Under the pieces are notes generated by a model. That model saw nothing but the letters and a program-made list of their open reading frames with translations. It made no database searches and was not told the DNA's origin. This document shows positions 51,888 to 60,550 of a DNA stretch of 64,000 nt, in pieces; within the stretch, counting starts at the first letter, position 1; each line of letters starts with the position of its first letter. The translations under genes and the position numbers were made by a program. Where the stretch lies: NCBI GenBank assembly GCA_016869975.1, contig VGCZ01000006.1, positions 62,001 to 126,000 on the forward strand. The letters are read 5' to 3'. The DNA comes from Alphaproteobacteria bacterium. Lineage in GTDB: Bacteria > Pseudomonadota > Alphaproteobacteria > Reyranellales > Reyranellaceae.

Positions 51888-52478
51888 ATGGCGACGATGC
51901 AATTCTGGTACGACTTTGCCAGCCCCTATGCGTGGCTGGCGGCGGAGCGGCTGGCCGTGAACACCGACATCGCGGTCGAGTGGATTCCATTCGTGATCGG
52001 CCCGATCCTGCGCCTGCGGCCCGACAATCCATCGCCGCTGCAAAACGCGCCGCCGGCACAGCGCAACTACAGGCGCCGTGACGTCGAACGGCTGGCGGCG
52101 AAGCAAGGCCTGGGACTGCGCTGGCCGTCGACCTATCCGCGCAATGGCTTGCTGGGCGCGCGGGTCAGTCGGGTTGTACCTGTCGGGCGCCGTGCCGATC
52201 TGACGCTGGCGATCTACCGCGCCAGCTTTGTTGAGGATCGCGAGATCGCCGAGCTGGACGTGATCAAGGACGTGCTCGAACGCGCCGGCTTCGACGCTCA
52301 GGCGATACTCACGGCCGCGCTCGCTGACGGCAACAGGAAGGCGCTGGTTGCCGATGTCGATCGCGCCATCGCGCTGGGCATCTTCGGTGCGCCGAGCTTT
52401 GTCGTCGACGGCGAGCTGTTCTGGGGTAACGACCGCCTCGATCTTGCGCTCGAGTGGGCACGCAGACCCTGGCTATGA
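51888..52478 (+). CDS. 2-hydroxychromene-2-carboxylate isomerase-like (kappa GST/DsbA fold)
   Basis: 196-aa thioredoxin-fold protein of the HCCA isomerase/kappa-class GST family. Residues 4-15 read MQFWYDFASPYAW, the family signature with the active-site Ser (FASPY), and the C-terminal GAPSFVVDGELFWGNDRLD is standard. Usually acts in naphthalene-type aromatic breakdown with glutathione. ATG 51888 is chosen; a longer frame starts at 51807 but adds unrelated residues. Overlaps the 3' end of sua5 by 6 bp tail to tail. Confidence 0.88.
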   Translation: MATMQFWYDFASPYAWLAAERLAVNTDIAVEWIPFVIGPILRLRPDNPSPLQNAPPAQRNYRRRDVERLAAKQGLGLRWPSTYPRNGLLGARVSRVVPVGRRADLTLAIYRASFVEDREIAELDVIKDVLERAGFDAQAILTAALADGNRKALVADVDRAIALGIFGAPSFVVDGELFWGNDRLDLALEWARRPWL

Positions 52479-53395
52479 GCGTGGGGCCGCCGCACGCCGC
52501 AGCCGGTCGTTGATCGCCGCGCCGAGGCCGGATTCAGGAATCGGCGCGACCGCGATTCGCGTCGTGCCTGTTGCGTCGAGCCTGCGCAGCATGACGAACA
52601 GGTTGGCCGCCGCTTCGACGAGGTCGCCGCTCGGGCTGAGGTTGAGCGCGCCGGCGACCTGGCCGAAGCCGAGCATGGTCTCGCCCATTTGCGCTGCCGT
52701 CGCGTTCAGCCGCATGGCGGCGCGCGGCGCGTAGTGGCTTTCGAGCTGGCCCGGCGAATGCAGCGCGCCGGGGACGCCGATGGCCGGGCCGTCCTCGATT
52801 GCGCCGATCAGCGCCTCGATCGCCTCGCGCGTCGTGCCGCCGGGGCGCAGCAAGGTCGGCGTCGGCGTGGTGAGGTCAAGCACCGTCGATTCGAGTCCGA
52901 CATCGCACGGCCCGCCGTCGATCACCAGGTCGACCGCGTCGCCCAGCGACTCGACGACATGCTCCGGCCGCGTCGGGCTGATGGCGCCGGAACGGTTGGC
53001 GCTGGGGGCTGCGATCGGCACGCCCGACGCGGCGATCAGCGCGCGGGCGATGGGATGCGAGGGCGCGCGCACGGCGGCGGTGTCGAGGCCGGCGGAGGCG
53101 AGCAGCGACAGCCGGCAGTTCTTGACGCGCGGCAGGACGAGGGTGAGGGGGCCGGGCCAGAAGGCGGCGGCGAGACGCTCGGCGATGTCGTTCCAGACCA
53201 CATACCGGCGCGCCTCGGCGGCGTCGAGCACATGGGCGATCAGCGGATTGAATGCCGGGCGGCCCTTGGCGGCGAAGATCGCCGCGACGGCGCGGTCCTG
53301 CGTGGCGTCGGCGCCCAGGCCGTAGACCGTCTCGGTGGGGAAGGCGACGAGGCGGCCGGCGCGGATCAACGCCGTGGCGCGCTCGATGATCGCGT

Positions 53396-53399
<4 letters not shown>
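52473..53399 (-). CDS. sua5: L-threonylcarbamoyladenylate synthase
   Basis: 308-aa Sua5-type enzyme for t6A tRNA modification, making threonylcarbamoyl-AMP from threonine, bicarbonate and ATP. The YrdC domain carries FPTETVYGLGADA and KGRPAFNPLIAHV; the extra C-terminal Sua5 domain follows SPGQLESHYAPRA, as in the long form. The ATG overlaps the cysQ stop as ATGA. Essential housekeeping in most bacteria. Confidence 0.92.
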
Positions 53400-54208
<809 letters not shown>

Positions 54209-54326
54209 GGTAACCTTGCGTAACGCGGCGGCGACGTTATAGCCCGATCCCGCCATAATGTTATGGATTCTAGGCCTGTCGGGAGGCATGGTCCGGCCAT
54301 GCTTCTAGCGCTCATCAGGAGGCATC

Positions 54327-54695
54327 ATGCGCAGTATCGTTCTCGGTTCTCTCATCGCCGCCACCGTCCTGGCCGCCGCGCCGGCTCTGGCGCAGCAGCT
54401 TTATTCTGGACGAGTTAACTCCGGCGTGAATCAGCTTGGATCGTCCCGCTGCGGCAGCTACGGCATGAAGATGGATCTCACCGTCACCGGTTCCGACATC
54501 AAGGCGACTTTCCAGCAGGACGGCCGTGACGAGCGCTTCTTCGTCGCCAAGGCGGGGCCCGACGGCACTTTCGTCAGCGAGGCCATCGTTGGCGGCGGTG
54601 GCAAGATGAAGGTCACCGGGAAGATCACGCCCAGCGAGGCTGTCGTCAGGCTCGACGGCTATTGTCTGTTCGACTTCAAGCTCGCGAAGAAATAG
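54327..54695 (+). CDS. small secreted protein, paralog 1
   Basis: 122-aa protein with signal peptide MRSIVLGSLIAATVLAAAPA and cleavage at ALA-QQ. The mature ~100 residues look like a beta-rich domain with TVTG, KMKVTGKITP and LDGYC segments. Two cysteines (SSRCGSYG and DGYCLFD) could be disulfide-bonded. The next gene codes for a sister protein. Possibly related to the C-terminal domain of the kinase at 19260 (see findings). Function unknown. Confidence 0.75.
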   Translation: MRSIVLGSLIAATVLAAAPALAQQLYSGRVNSGVNQLGSSRCGSYGMKMDLTVTGSDIKATFQQDGRDERFFVAKAGPDGTFVSEAIVGGGGKMKVTGKITPSEAVVRLDGYCLFDFKLAKK

Positions 54696-54721
54696 CGGCC
54701 AGCCGGCCGGGGGGAGGTCTC

Positions 54722-55078
54722 ATGCGCGCTGTCATCGCCTGTTCTGTCGTCATCGCCGGGCTGCTGAGCGCGGCGCCGGCCCTGGCACAGAGCTACACCT
54801 GGACCGGCTATGGCGCGGGCCAATACAACTGCCCTCGCTACAAGATGACCATCGACGTCACCGTCACCGGCAACCAGGTGTCGGGCACTTTCATGCAGGA
54901 AGGCCGGACGCAGCGCTCCTGGGCTCCGGTGGCGATGGATGGCGGCGGCAATTTCCGCACCACGGCCAAGGTGCAGGACGGCAACATGAAGGTCAGCGGC
55001 CGCATCACGCCGGCCGGCGGCAACGTGCTGCTCGACGGCTACTGCAAGTTCGACGCCAAACAGCTCACCAAGAAGTAG
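54722..55078 (+). CDS. small secreted protein, paralog 2
   Basis: 118-aa sister of the preceding gene: signal peptide MRAVIACSVVIAGLLSAAPA, cleavage at ALA-QS, then DVTVTGNQVSGTFMQEGR, MKVSGRITPAGGNVLLDGYC and the KK C-terminus, which line up with paralog 1. Start ATG 54722 with GGGGAGGTCTC upstream. Tandem duplication 26 bp apart. Periplasmic or secreted; function unknown. Confidence 0.75.
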   Translation: MRAVIACSVVIAGLLSAAPALAQSYTWTGYGAGQYNCPRYKMTIDVTVTGNQVSGTFMQEGRTQRSWAPVAMDGGGNFRTTAKVQDGNMKVSGRITPAGGNVLLDGYCKFDAKQLTKK

Positions 55079-55083
55079 TCGAC

Positions 55084-55926
55084 ATGGCGCGTCTCGACGG
55101 CAAGATCTGCATCGTTACCGGTGCGACCAGCGGAATCGGCCGGCGTACGGCCGAGATCTTCGTCGCCGAGGGCGCTCGCGTGGTGGCCGCCGGCCGTCGC
55201 GCCGATCTCGGCGCCGCGCTCGAGAAAGAGCTCGGCGCCGAGCGTCTGCTGTTCAAGCGTGCCGACGTCACCCAGGAAGCCGAGTTCAAGGCGCTGATCG
55301 ACGCCTGTCTCGCCAAGTGGGGCCGCGTCGACTGCCTGTTCAACAACGCCGGCGGTCCGGCGCCGGTCGGTGGAATCGAGACCATTCCGGTCGACGGCTT
55401 CGACGCGGCGATGGCCTCGCTGGTGCGCAGCGTGATGCTGGGCATGAAGCACGTGACGCCGGTGATGGTGAAGCAGGGCGGTGGCAGCATCATCAACAAC
55501 GGCTCGGTGGCGGGGCGCCGCGCCGGCATGTCGAGTTCGATGATCTACAGCGCCGCCAAGGCGGCGGTGAACCACCTCACCGTCTGCGTCGCCATGCAGC
55601 TGGGCGAGAAAAACATCAGGGTGAACTCGATCTCGCCCGGCGGCATCGCCACCGGCATCTTCGGCAAGGCTTTGGGCCTCTCGCATGAAGACGCCGAGAA
55701 GACCGCCGAGACCATGAAGGGCGTCTTCGCCGCCAACCAGCCGATCCCGCGCGCCGGCCTGACCGACGACATCGCCCGCGCCGCCGTGTTCCTGGCCTCC
55801 GACGAGTCGAGCTTCGTCAACGGCCATGACCTGGTGGTCGATGGCGGCCTGGTCGGTGGCCGCATGTGGACGCCGCACCAGCAGGGTCTCAACGCCCTGC
55901 GCAAAGCCTTCGGCGTCAAGGGATAA
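55084..55926 (+). CDS. short-chain dehydrogenase/reductase A
   Basis: 280-aa NAD(P)-dependent SDR. Cofactor motif TGATSGIGRR, NNAGGPAPVGG, catalytic Tyr and Lys in IYSAAKAAVNH, and C-terminal VNGHDLVVDGGLVGGR. Starts 5 bp after the second secreted-protein gene. First of three SDR genes; the next one is on the other strand between inverted repeats. Substrate unknown. Confidence 0.9.
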   Translation: MARLDGKICIVTGATSGIGRRTAEIFVAEGARVVAAGRRADLGAALEKELGAERLLFKRADVTQEAEFKALIDACLAKWGRVDCLFNNAGGPAPVGGIETIPVDGFDAAMASLVRSVMLGMKHVTPVMVKQGGGSIINNGSVAGRRAGMSSSMIYSAAKAAVNHLTVCVAMQLGEKNIRVNSISPGGIATGIFGKALGLSHEDAEKTAETMKGVFAANQPIPRAGLTDDIARAAVFLASDESSFVNGHDLVVDGGLVGGRMWTPHQQGLNALRKAFGVKG

Positions 55927-55936
55927 TCCACTCCTC

Positions 55937-55980
55937 GTCATCCTCGGGGCCATCCGCGGCCCCTGTAGCGCAGCGAGGGA
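55937..55980. repeat. left inverted repeat flanking an SDR gene
   Basis: 44-bp arm that begins GTCATCCTCGGGGCC and ends GCGCAGCGAGGGA. The reverse complement of 56861-56904 matches it at 41 of 44 positions. It lies 10 bp after the stop of SDR A and 33 bp beyond the 3' end of SDR B. Confidence 0.85.
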
Positions 55981-56013
55981 TCTCCTTGGGACCGCCGGCG
56001 TCCCAAAGACGTA

Positions 56014-56778
56014 CTACGCCAACACCGTCGTCAGCCCGCCATCGACGACGATCGACTGGCCGGTGATGTAGGCGCCGGCGTCCGACGCCAGCAGCAGGAG
56101 CGCGCCGCGCAGGTCCTCCGGCGTGCCCCAGCGATGCGCCGCGGTGCGCTGCTCGATCATGTCTGTGAAGCTCTTGGTCTGCTGCAGCGTGATGTTGAAC
56201 TCGGTGCGGATGTAACCGGGGCAGATGCAGTTCGCCGTGACGTCGGGCCCGAGCTCGATCGCGAGCGTCTTGGTCAGCCCGATCAGCCCGTGCTTGCAGG
56301 CGACATAGGCCGCCACCGTCTCGCGGCCGAGAATGCCCAGGATCGAGGAGATGTTGACGATGCGCCCGCTCTTCTGGCGCAGCATGTGCCGGCCGCATTC
56401 GCGCGCCAACATGAACGGCGCCGTGAGGTCGGTGTCGACCACGCTCTGCCAGTCGGCGCGCGGCAGATCGACCACGGGCTTGCGGATGGTGATACCGGCG
56501 TTGTTGATCAGCACGTCGATGCGGCCGTGGCGCGCGACGATGTCGGCGACGGCCTTGACCACCGCCGCTTCGTCGGCGACGTCGAGCGCCAGCGCCTCGG
56601 CCTTGCCGCCGTCCCCGATGATCGACGCCACCGTGGCCTCCAGATCGGGCGCGGTGCGCGCGGCGCAGACCACGGTGGCGCCGGCCGCGGCCAGCGTGAC
56701 GGCGAAGTCGCGGCCCAGCCCGCGCGACGCGCCGGTCACCAAAGCCACGCGGCCCTTCAGCGAGAACAGATCGGTCAT
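56014..56778 (-). CDS. short-chain dehydrogenase/reductase B, in inverted segment
   Basis: 254-aa NAD(P)-dependent SDR of the 2-deoxy-D-gluconate/3-ketoacyl reductase style. Motifs are TGASRGLGRDF, NNAGITIRKP and the YxxxK pair in AAYVACKHGLIG. Start ATG 56778 with AGGGGTGAGCTC. It is the only minus-strand gene in a run of plus-strand SDR genes and is framed by 44-bp inverted repeats (55937 and 56861), which suggests the segment flipped. Substrate unknown. Confidence 0.9.
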   Translation of the reverse strand: MTDLFSLKGRVALVTGASRGLGRDFAVTLAAAGATVVCAARTAPDLEATVASIIGDGGKAEALALDVADEAAVVKAVADIVARHGRIDVLINNAGITIRKPVVDLPRADWQSVVDTDLTAPFMLARECGRHMLRQKSGRIVNISSILGILGRETVAAYVACKHGLIGLTKTLAIELGPDVTANCICPGYIRTEFNITLQQTKSFTDMIEQRTAAHRWGTPEDLRGALLLLASDAGAYITGQSIVVDGGLTTVLA

Positions 56779-56860
56779 GAGCTCACCCCTTCGCGCCACT
56801 CAAGCGGAGCGTCAGCGGCAAGGCAAGCCGGCTGTTCCGCGCGGAAGCGCCGCCTGTCAT

Positions 56861-56904
56861 CCCGCGCTGCACTACAGGGGCCGCGGACGGCCCCGAGGAT
56901 GACA
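56861..56904. repeat. right inverted repeat flanking an SDR gene
   Basis: 44-bp arm, inverse of 55937-55980 with three mismatches. It contains the core GGGGCCGCGGACGGCCCC, itself an inverted repeat. It lies 63 bp upstream of the start of SDR C, and with its partner encloses the SDR B gene. Confidence 0.85.
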
Positions 56905-56967
56905 GGTGGTTCCATCCCCGCGCGCTCCGCTCTAGGGTGCGCCGGCACGCCAACGCAGGAGGAAGAG

Positions 56968-57771
56968 ATGGCCGCACAGAAGGGGAAGGTCGCGATCGTG
57001 ACCGGATCGGCGACGGGGCTGGGCGCCGCCGCGGCCGTCCAGCTCGCCGATCTCGGCTGGAACATCGTCGTCAATTACACGCGCAGCAAGAAGGAAGCCG
57101 ACGAGACGATGGCGGCCGTGAAGGCCAAGGGCGTCAACGCGATCCTGGTGCAGGCCGATGTCGGCCAGGACTCCGACTGCAAGAAGCTCGTCGAATCGGC
57201 GATGAAGGAATGGGGACGGATCGACGGCGTGCTCAACAACGCCGGCACCACCAAGGCGCAGGCGCAGGGTGATCTCGACGGCGTCAACGCCGAGGATTTC
57301 GAGCGCATCAACCGCATCAACGTCGTCGGCCCCTACCAGATGGCCCGCGCCGTTTTCCCTGTCATGAAGAAGCAGTGGGAAGAAAAGAAGGAGCGTGGCT
57401 CGATCGTCAACATCTCCTCGATCGCCGGGGTGATGGGCGTCGGCTCGTCGATCCCCTACATGTGCTCCAAGGGCGCGCTCAACACGCTGACCTTGGCGTT
57501 GGCGAAATGGCTGGCGCCGGCGGTGCGCGTCAACACGATCTGCCCGGGCTTCATCCAGGGCCGCTGGCTGCTGGGCGTCTTCGGCGAGAAGGGCTACGCC
57601 GCCGCGCTGGCGCAGCAGGAGAACGGCACGCCGTTGCGCCAGGCCGGCACCGCCGACCAGATGGCCGAGACGGCGGTCTTCTTTCTCACCAGCGCCAGCA
57701 ACGTCACCGGCGAGTTCATGATCGTCGACGCTGGCGCGCATCTCGCCGCGGCACCATTGAAGGCGCGGTGA
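56968..57771 (+). CDS. short-chain dehydrogenase/reductase C
   Basis: 267-aa NAD(P)-dependent SDR of the FabG style. Cofactor motif TGSATGLGAAAA, NNAGTTKAQA, SSIAGVMG and the YxxxK pair in IPYMCSKGALN. GGAGGAAGAG precedes the ATG. Convergent with the dual-specificity phosphatase gene; the short gap holds a GC-rich hairpin. Substrate unknown. Confidence 0.9.
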   Translation: MAAQKGKVAIVTGSATGLGAAAAVQLADLGWNIVVNYTRSKKEADETMAAVKAKGVNAILVQADVGQDSDCKKLVESAMKEWGRIDGVLNNAGTTKAQAQGDLDGVNAEDFERINRINVVGPYQMARAVFPVMKKQWEEKKERGSIVNISSIAGVMGVGSSIPYMCSKGALNTLTLALAKWLAPAVRVNTICPGFIQGRWLLGVFGEKGYAAALAQQENGTPLRQAGTADQMAETAVFFLTSASNVTGEFMIVDAGAHLAAAPLKAR

Positions 57772-57775
57772 TCTC

Positions 57776-57805
57776 CTCCCTCGCCCCGCACGCGGGGGGA
57801 GGGGG
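57776..57805. terminator. GC-rich hairpin between convergent genes
   Basis: Arms CTCCCTCGCCCCGC and GCGGGGGGAGGG fold into a strong stem in the 34-bp gap between convergent SDR C and the phosphatase gene. It could end transcription from both sides, but there is no T-run on either strand, so rho-independent action is doubtful; it may be another intergenic repeat. Confidence 0.45.
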
Positions 57806-58378
57806 TCACGACGGCAATTCGTGACCGCGGCCGATGTTGACGATCACCTGCCGCAGGTTCGGCTTGCGCTCGAGCAGCGCGCGGCGGTAGGCGACGAGGC
57901 CTTCCAGCAGCGCGCCGTCGCGCCGCAGCAGGCGGTCGGCGAACTCGACGATGCGCGTGTTGGGCCAGGCGTGCGGGCGCAGGTCGAGGATGCGCAGGAA
58001 GGCCTCGGTCTCACGGCCCGGGTTGAACTGCGCCATCAGCACCGCCGCCGACGCCGTCGAGCGCGAGATGCCGGCATGGCAATGTACCAACAGGTGCCGC
58101 GCGCTCTCGCCGGCTTCGCGCAGGCGCTCACCGAGCGCCAGGATGCGGCGCACGTCGGCCTCGCCGCAGGCGACGAAGCCGGGGAACTCGGCGACGACAT
58201 CGTCGAAACGCAACAGCTCGTGGTCGATCGCGCCATAATCGCCCAGCGCCTCGGGCGACGGATGGTGTGTATCGAGCAGCGACAGCACATGGCTGACGCC
58301 GCTGTCGCCATGCTGCGCCAGCTCGGGGATGCCGCAGACGGTGACCTTGAACGGGGTGAGGGGAGAGGCTTTGGACAT
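57806..58378 (-). CDS. dual-specificity/tyrosine protein phosphatase-like protein
   Basis: 190-aa cysteine phosphatase. The P-loop HCHAGISRS gives Cys100 and Arg106 (CX5R). Acid residue probably Asp59 or Asp60 in RFDDVV. The fold and length fit a bacterial dual-specificity phosphatase with a short helical C-terminus. A partner for the kinase at 19260 is far away and unproven. Co-directional with the DUF3616 gene 17 bp upstream, so probably one transcript. Confidence 0.85.
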   Translation of the reverse strand: MSKASPLTPFKVTVCGIPELAQHGDSGVSHVLSLLDTHHPSPEALGDYGAIDHELLRFDDVVAEFPGFVACGEADVRRILALGERLREAGESARHLLVHCHAGISRSTASAAVLMAQFNPGRETEAFLRILDLRPHAWPNTRIVEFADRLLRRDGALLEGLVAYRRALLERKPNLRQVIVNIGRGHELPS

Positions 58379-58395
58379 CGTGCGCGGTGCTTAGC

Positions 58396-59592
58396 CTATC
58401 GGTCGGCGATCCGATAGATCTCGGTGTGGTAGACCGGCCCCAGATCGGACGCCTTGCCCGTCTGGTCGCGCAGGCGGTCCTTGCCGATGCCGTCGCGCAA
58501 CAACATATACTCGGGCTCTTGCGGCGTGACGATGGTGAACACCTCGGGTCCGCTCTTGTCCTCCGGCATCCGCAGTGAGCCGATGGTCTCGATGTCGTTG
58601 ACCTCGACGACGTTCTTGCCGCCCTTGGCGATGTTCTTCCATGCGCCGTTCCAGCGGAACAGCGCCGACTCGCGCTGGCGGGTCATTGTCGGTCCGGCGA
58701 GGATCAGCAGATCCTTGTCGCGCCACTCGAGATCGCGGATGCCGAAGCCTTCCAGGTTGAGCAAATGGAAGCGCGGTTTGCCGACGGTCTTCAGCCCGCG
58801 CTTCGAGTGGTCGCGGATCCTGATCTCGATAAGGACCGCGAAGCCATCGATGACCGGGCCGCGCAGGCCGACGAGGGCGACGGCCGTGGCGTGGTCGCCG
58901 GCATGTCGACGGATCGCCAGGCCCTCGACGTCGAGGCCGTTCTCCTTGGTGCTGGCCATCGTGTAGGGCGTGAACCAGCCGACGCCGGCGTCGGCGGAGA
59001 TCTTCGCCAGGGCGGAGACCTCGCGCAGCAAACCGATCGCGGCGGGTGGCGCGGTGCGCAGGGCCGTCAGAAACTCGGTCGTGTGGGTCTCGCGCGCGGG
59101 CTTGATCCTGAGGTGGCGGCCGCTGCCTTTGACCGGGCCGTTCTTGTCGATGTCGACACAACCGAAGAGCAAGCGGTTACGCTCGCGCTTCAGCCCGACG
59201 CGCTTGAGCTCGAGGTCGCCGCTTTCCGGCTTCGCGTGGCCCATCGCGTGCGAGCCGATGAGCCAGAGCCGGGTCGTGTCCTCGTCGATGCGGTCGACGG
59301 CGAGCGCCTCGAGATCGAACTCCTTCTTCTTGTCCGTCTCGTCGGCGATGTCGAAGAGAGCCGTCATCTTGACGGTGTCGGCGATTTCGTAGCGCCTGGA
59401 TGCCACAAGCCGCAGATGCAGCAATCTCCGGCCTTCGTCATCGGCGAGGTAGACACTGTCGCCGATCACGGCGCCGCCCGAGAGGTTGCGGATCACCTCC
59501 CGCGTCTCTCCGTTCTTCTTCACGATCACCGCCTTGTCGCGCAGGTCGAGATCGATGGACTTCTCTTCCGCTGGTGACAGATCGTCGGGCAT
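58396..59592 (-). CDS. DUF3616 family protein
   Basis: 398-aa protein of the DUF3616 family, with a beta-propeller-like repeat pattern and no signal peptide. Family segments: EGLAIRR, GPVIDGFAVLIEI, GFGIRDLEWRDKDLLILAGP. ATG 59592 (MPDDLSPAEEKSIDLD) is taken because the frame upstream has no family sequence and crosses a terminator hairpin. Followed by the phosphatase gene 17 bp on. Role unknown. Confidence 0.8.
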   Translation of the reverse strand: MPDDLSPAEEKSIDLDLRDKAVIVKKNGETREVIRNLSGGAVIGDSVYLADDEGRRLLHLRLVASRRYEIADTVKMTALFDIADETDKKKEFDLEALAVDRIDEDTTRLWLIGSHAMGHAKPESGDLELKRVGLKRERNRLLFGCVDIDKNGPVKGSGRHLRIKPARETHTTEFLTALRTAPPAAIGLLREVSALAKISADAGVGWFTPYTMASTKENGLDVEGLAIRRHAGDHATAVALVGLRGPVIDGFAVLIEIRIRDHSKRGLKTVGKPRFHLLNLEGFGIRDLEWRDKDLLILAGPTMTRQRESALFRWNGAWKNIAKGGKNVVEVNDIETIGSLRMPEDKSGPEVFTIVTPQEPEYMLLRDGIGKDRLRDQTGKASDLGPVYHTEIYRIADR

Positions 59593-59644
59593 GCGCGGCT
59601 CCCTTCGGCATGCGCAGCCTACGCATTCCGCGCGCAAAGAAAAT

Positions 59645-59675
59645 GGGCGCTCGTCTGACGGAAAGACGAGCGCCC
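59645..59675 (-). terminator. rho-independent terminator
   Basis: Twelve-bp perfect stem GGGCGCTCGTCT/AGACGAGCGCCC around a 7-nt loop. On the minus strand it is followed by ATTTTCTTT, so it should stop transcription coming from the TSUP gene (or from a small RNA starting between) before the DUF3616 gene. It lies 137 nt beyond the TSUP stop. Confidence 0.8.
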
Positions 59676-59812
59676 AAGGGGGTGTGTCGCCCACCGGTCG
59701 GCCCGTTGGGGCAGAACCGCCGGTGTGCAAGCGGAACCATGCCTGCAAATCCTGATTGAACGCTGACGATATGCGCGACGATTTCGATTCGCGCTGATGT
59801 GGAAAAGTTGTC

Positions 59813-60550
59813 TCAGAACAGGCCGCGTGAGAGATGAATCCCGACGCCGAACATCACCGCGAGGAACATCTTGCGGAACACCTCCGGCGACACGGCGCGC
59901 CGCAGCTTCTGCCCCAGCCACATGCCGAGCAAGGTCGGCGCGGTCGCGACCAGCGTGCCGATTCCGTTGGTGATCGTGAACGCGCCGGCGTCGGCAAGCG
60001 CGATCGTCAAGGCGGCCGTGAACACGACGAAGAGAATGCCGAGCGCCTGAATCAACTCGTCGCGCGTCAGCGCCAACGATTGCATGTAGGGCAGAAACGG
60101 CACCGCGGCCATGCCGGTCACGCCGCCGATGAGACCGGTCGCCGCGCCGCTCAATTGATTGGCCCACCACTCGTGGCGCGCCGGCACGTGCGGGCGCCAG
60201 GCGACGAAGGCGGTTAACGAGAAAATCACGAGGATCACGCCGAGCAATCCGACCGACAGCGGCGAGCCCAGGCTGCGCAAGGTCAGCGCCGAGACGAAGA
60301 TGCCGGCGGTGATCGCGATGCCCATGATCCAGAAGCGACGCAGCATTGCGCGGAAGTGCCCGCCGCCGAACGCCTGCCAGACATTCGTCGCCAGGGTCGG
60401 CACGGTCATCAGCGCCAGCGCGTCGCTCATCGGCAGGACGAGCGTGGTGAGCGCGATGGCGGTGGGCGGCAACCCCATGCCGGCGGTGCCCTTGACGAGG
60501 CCTGCGATCAGGAACGCGCCGAACACGATGGCGAAATAGGTCAGGTCCAT
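59813..60550 (-). CDS. TSUP-family (TauE/SafE) membrane permease
   Basis: 245-aa membrane protein with seven to eight helices in two TauE/SafE halves, beginning GLVKGTAGMGLPPTAIALTT and GVTGMAAVPFLPYMQSLALT. The family moves sulfite, sulfoacetate or other small anions, usually outward. ATG 60550 lies inside the 3' end of the GT87 gene (10-nt overlap). An intrinsic terminator lies 137 nt downstream. Substrate unknown. Confidence 0.88.
   Translation of the reverse strand: MDLTYFAIVFGAFLIAGLVKGTAGMGLPPTAIALTTLVLPMSDALALMTVPTLATNVWQAFGGGHFRAMLRRFWIMGIAITAGIFVSALTLRSLGSPLSVGLLGVILVIFSLTAFVAWRPHVPARHEWWANQLSGAATGLIGGVTGMAAVPFLPYMQSLALTRDELIQALGILFVVFTAALTIALADAGAFTITNGIGTLVATAPTLLGMWLGQKLRRAVSPEVFRKMFLAVMFGVGIHLSRGLF

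Noticed and set aside
55986-56006. Hairpin TTGGGAC/GTCCCAA after the SDR B stop as an intrinsic terminator
   Set aside because: The 7-bp stem is not followed by a T-run on either strand, so it is not called as a terminator.
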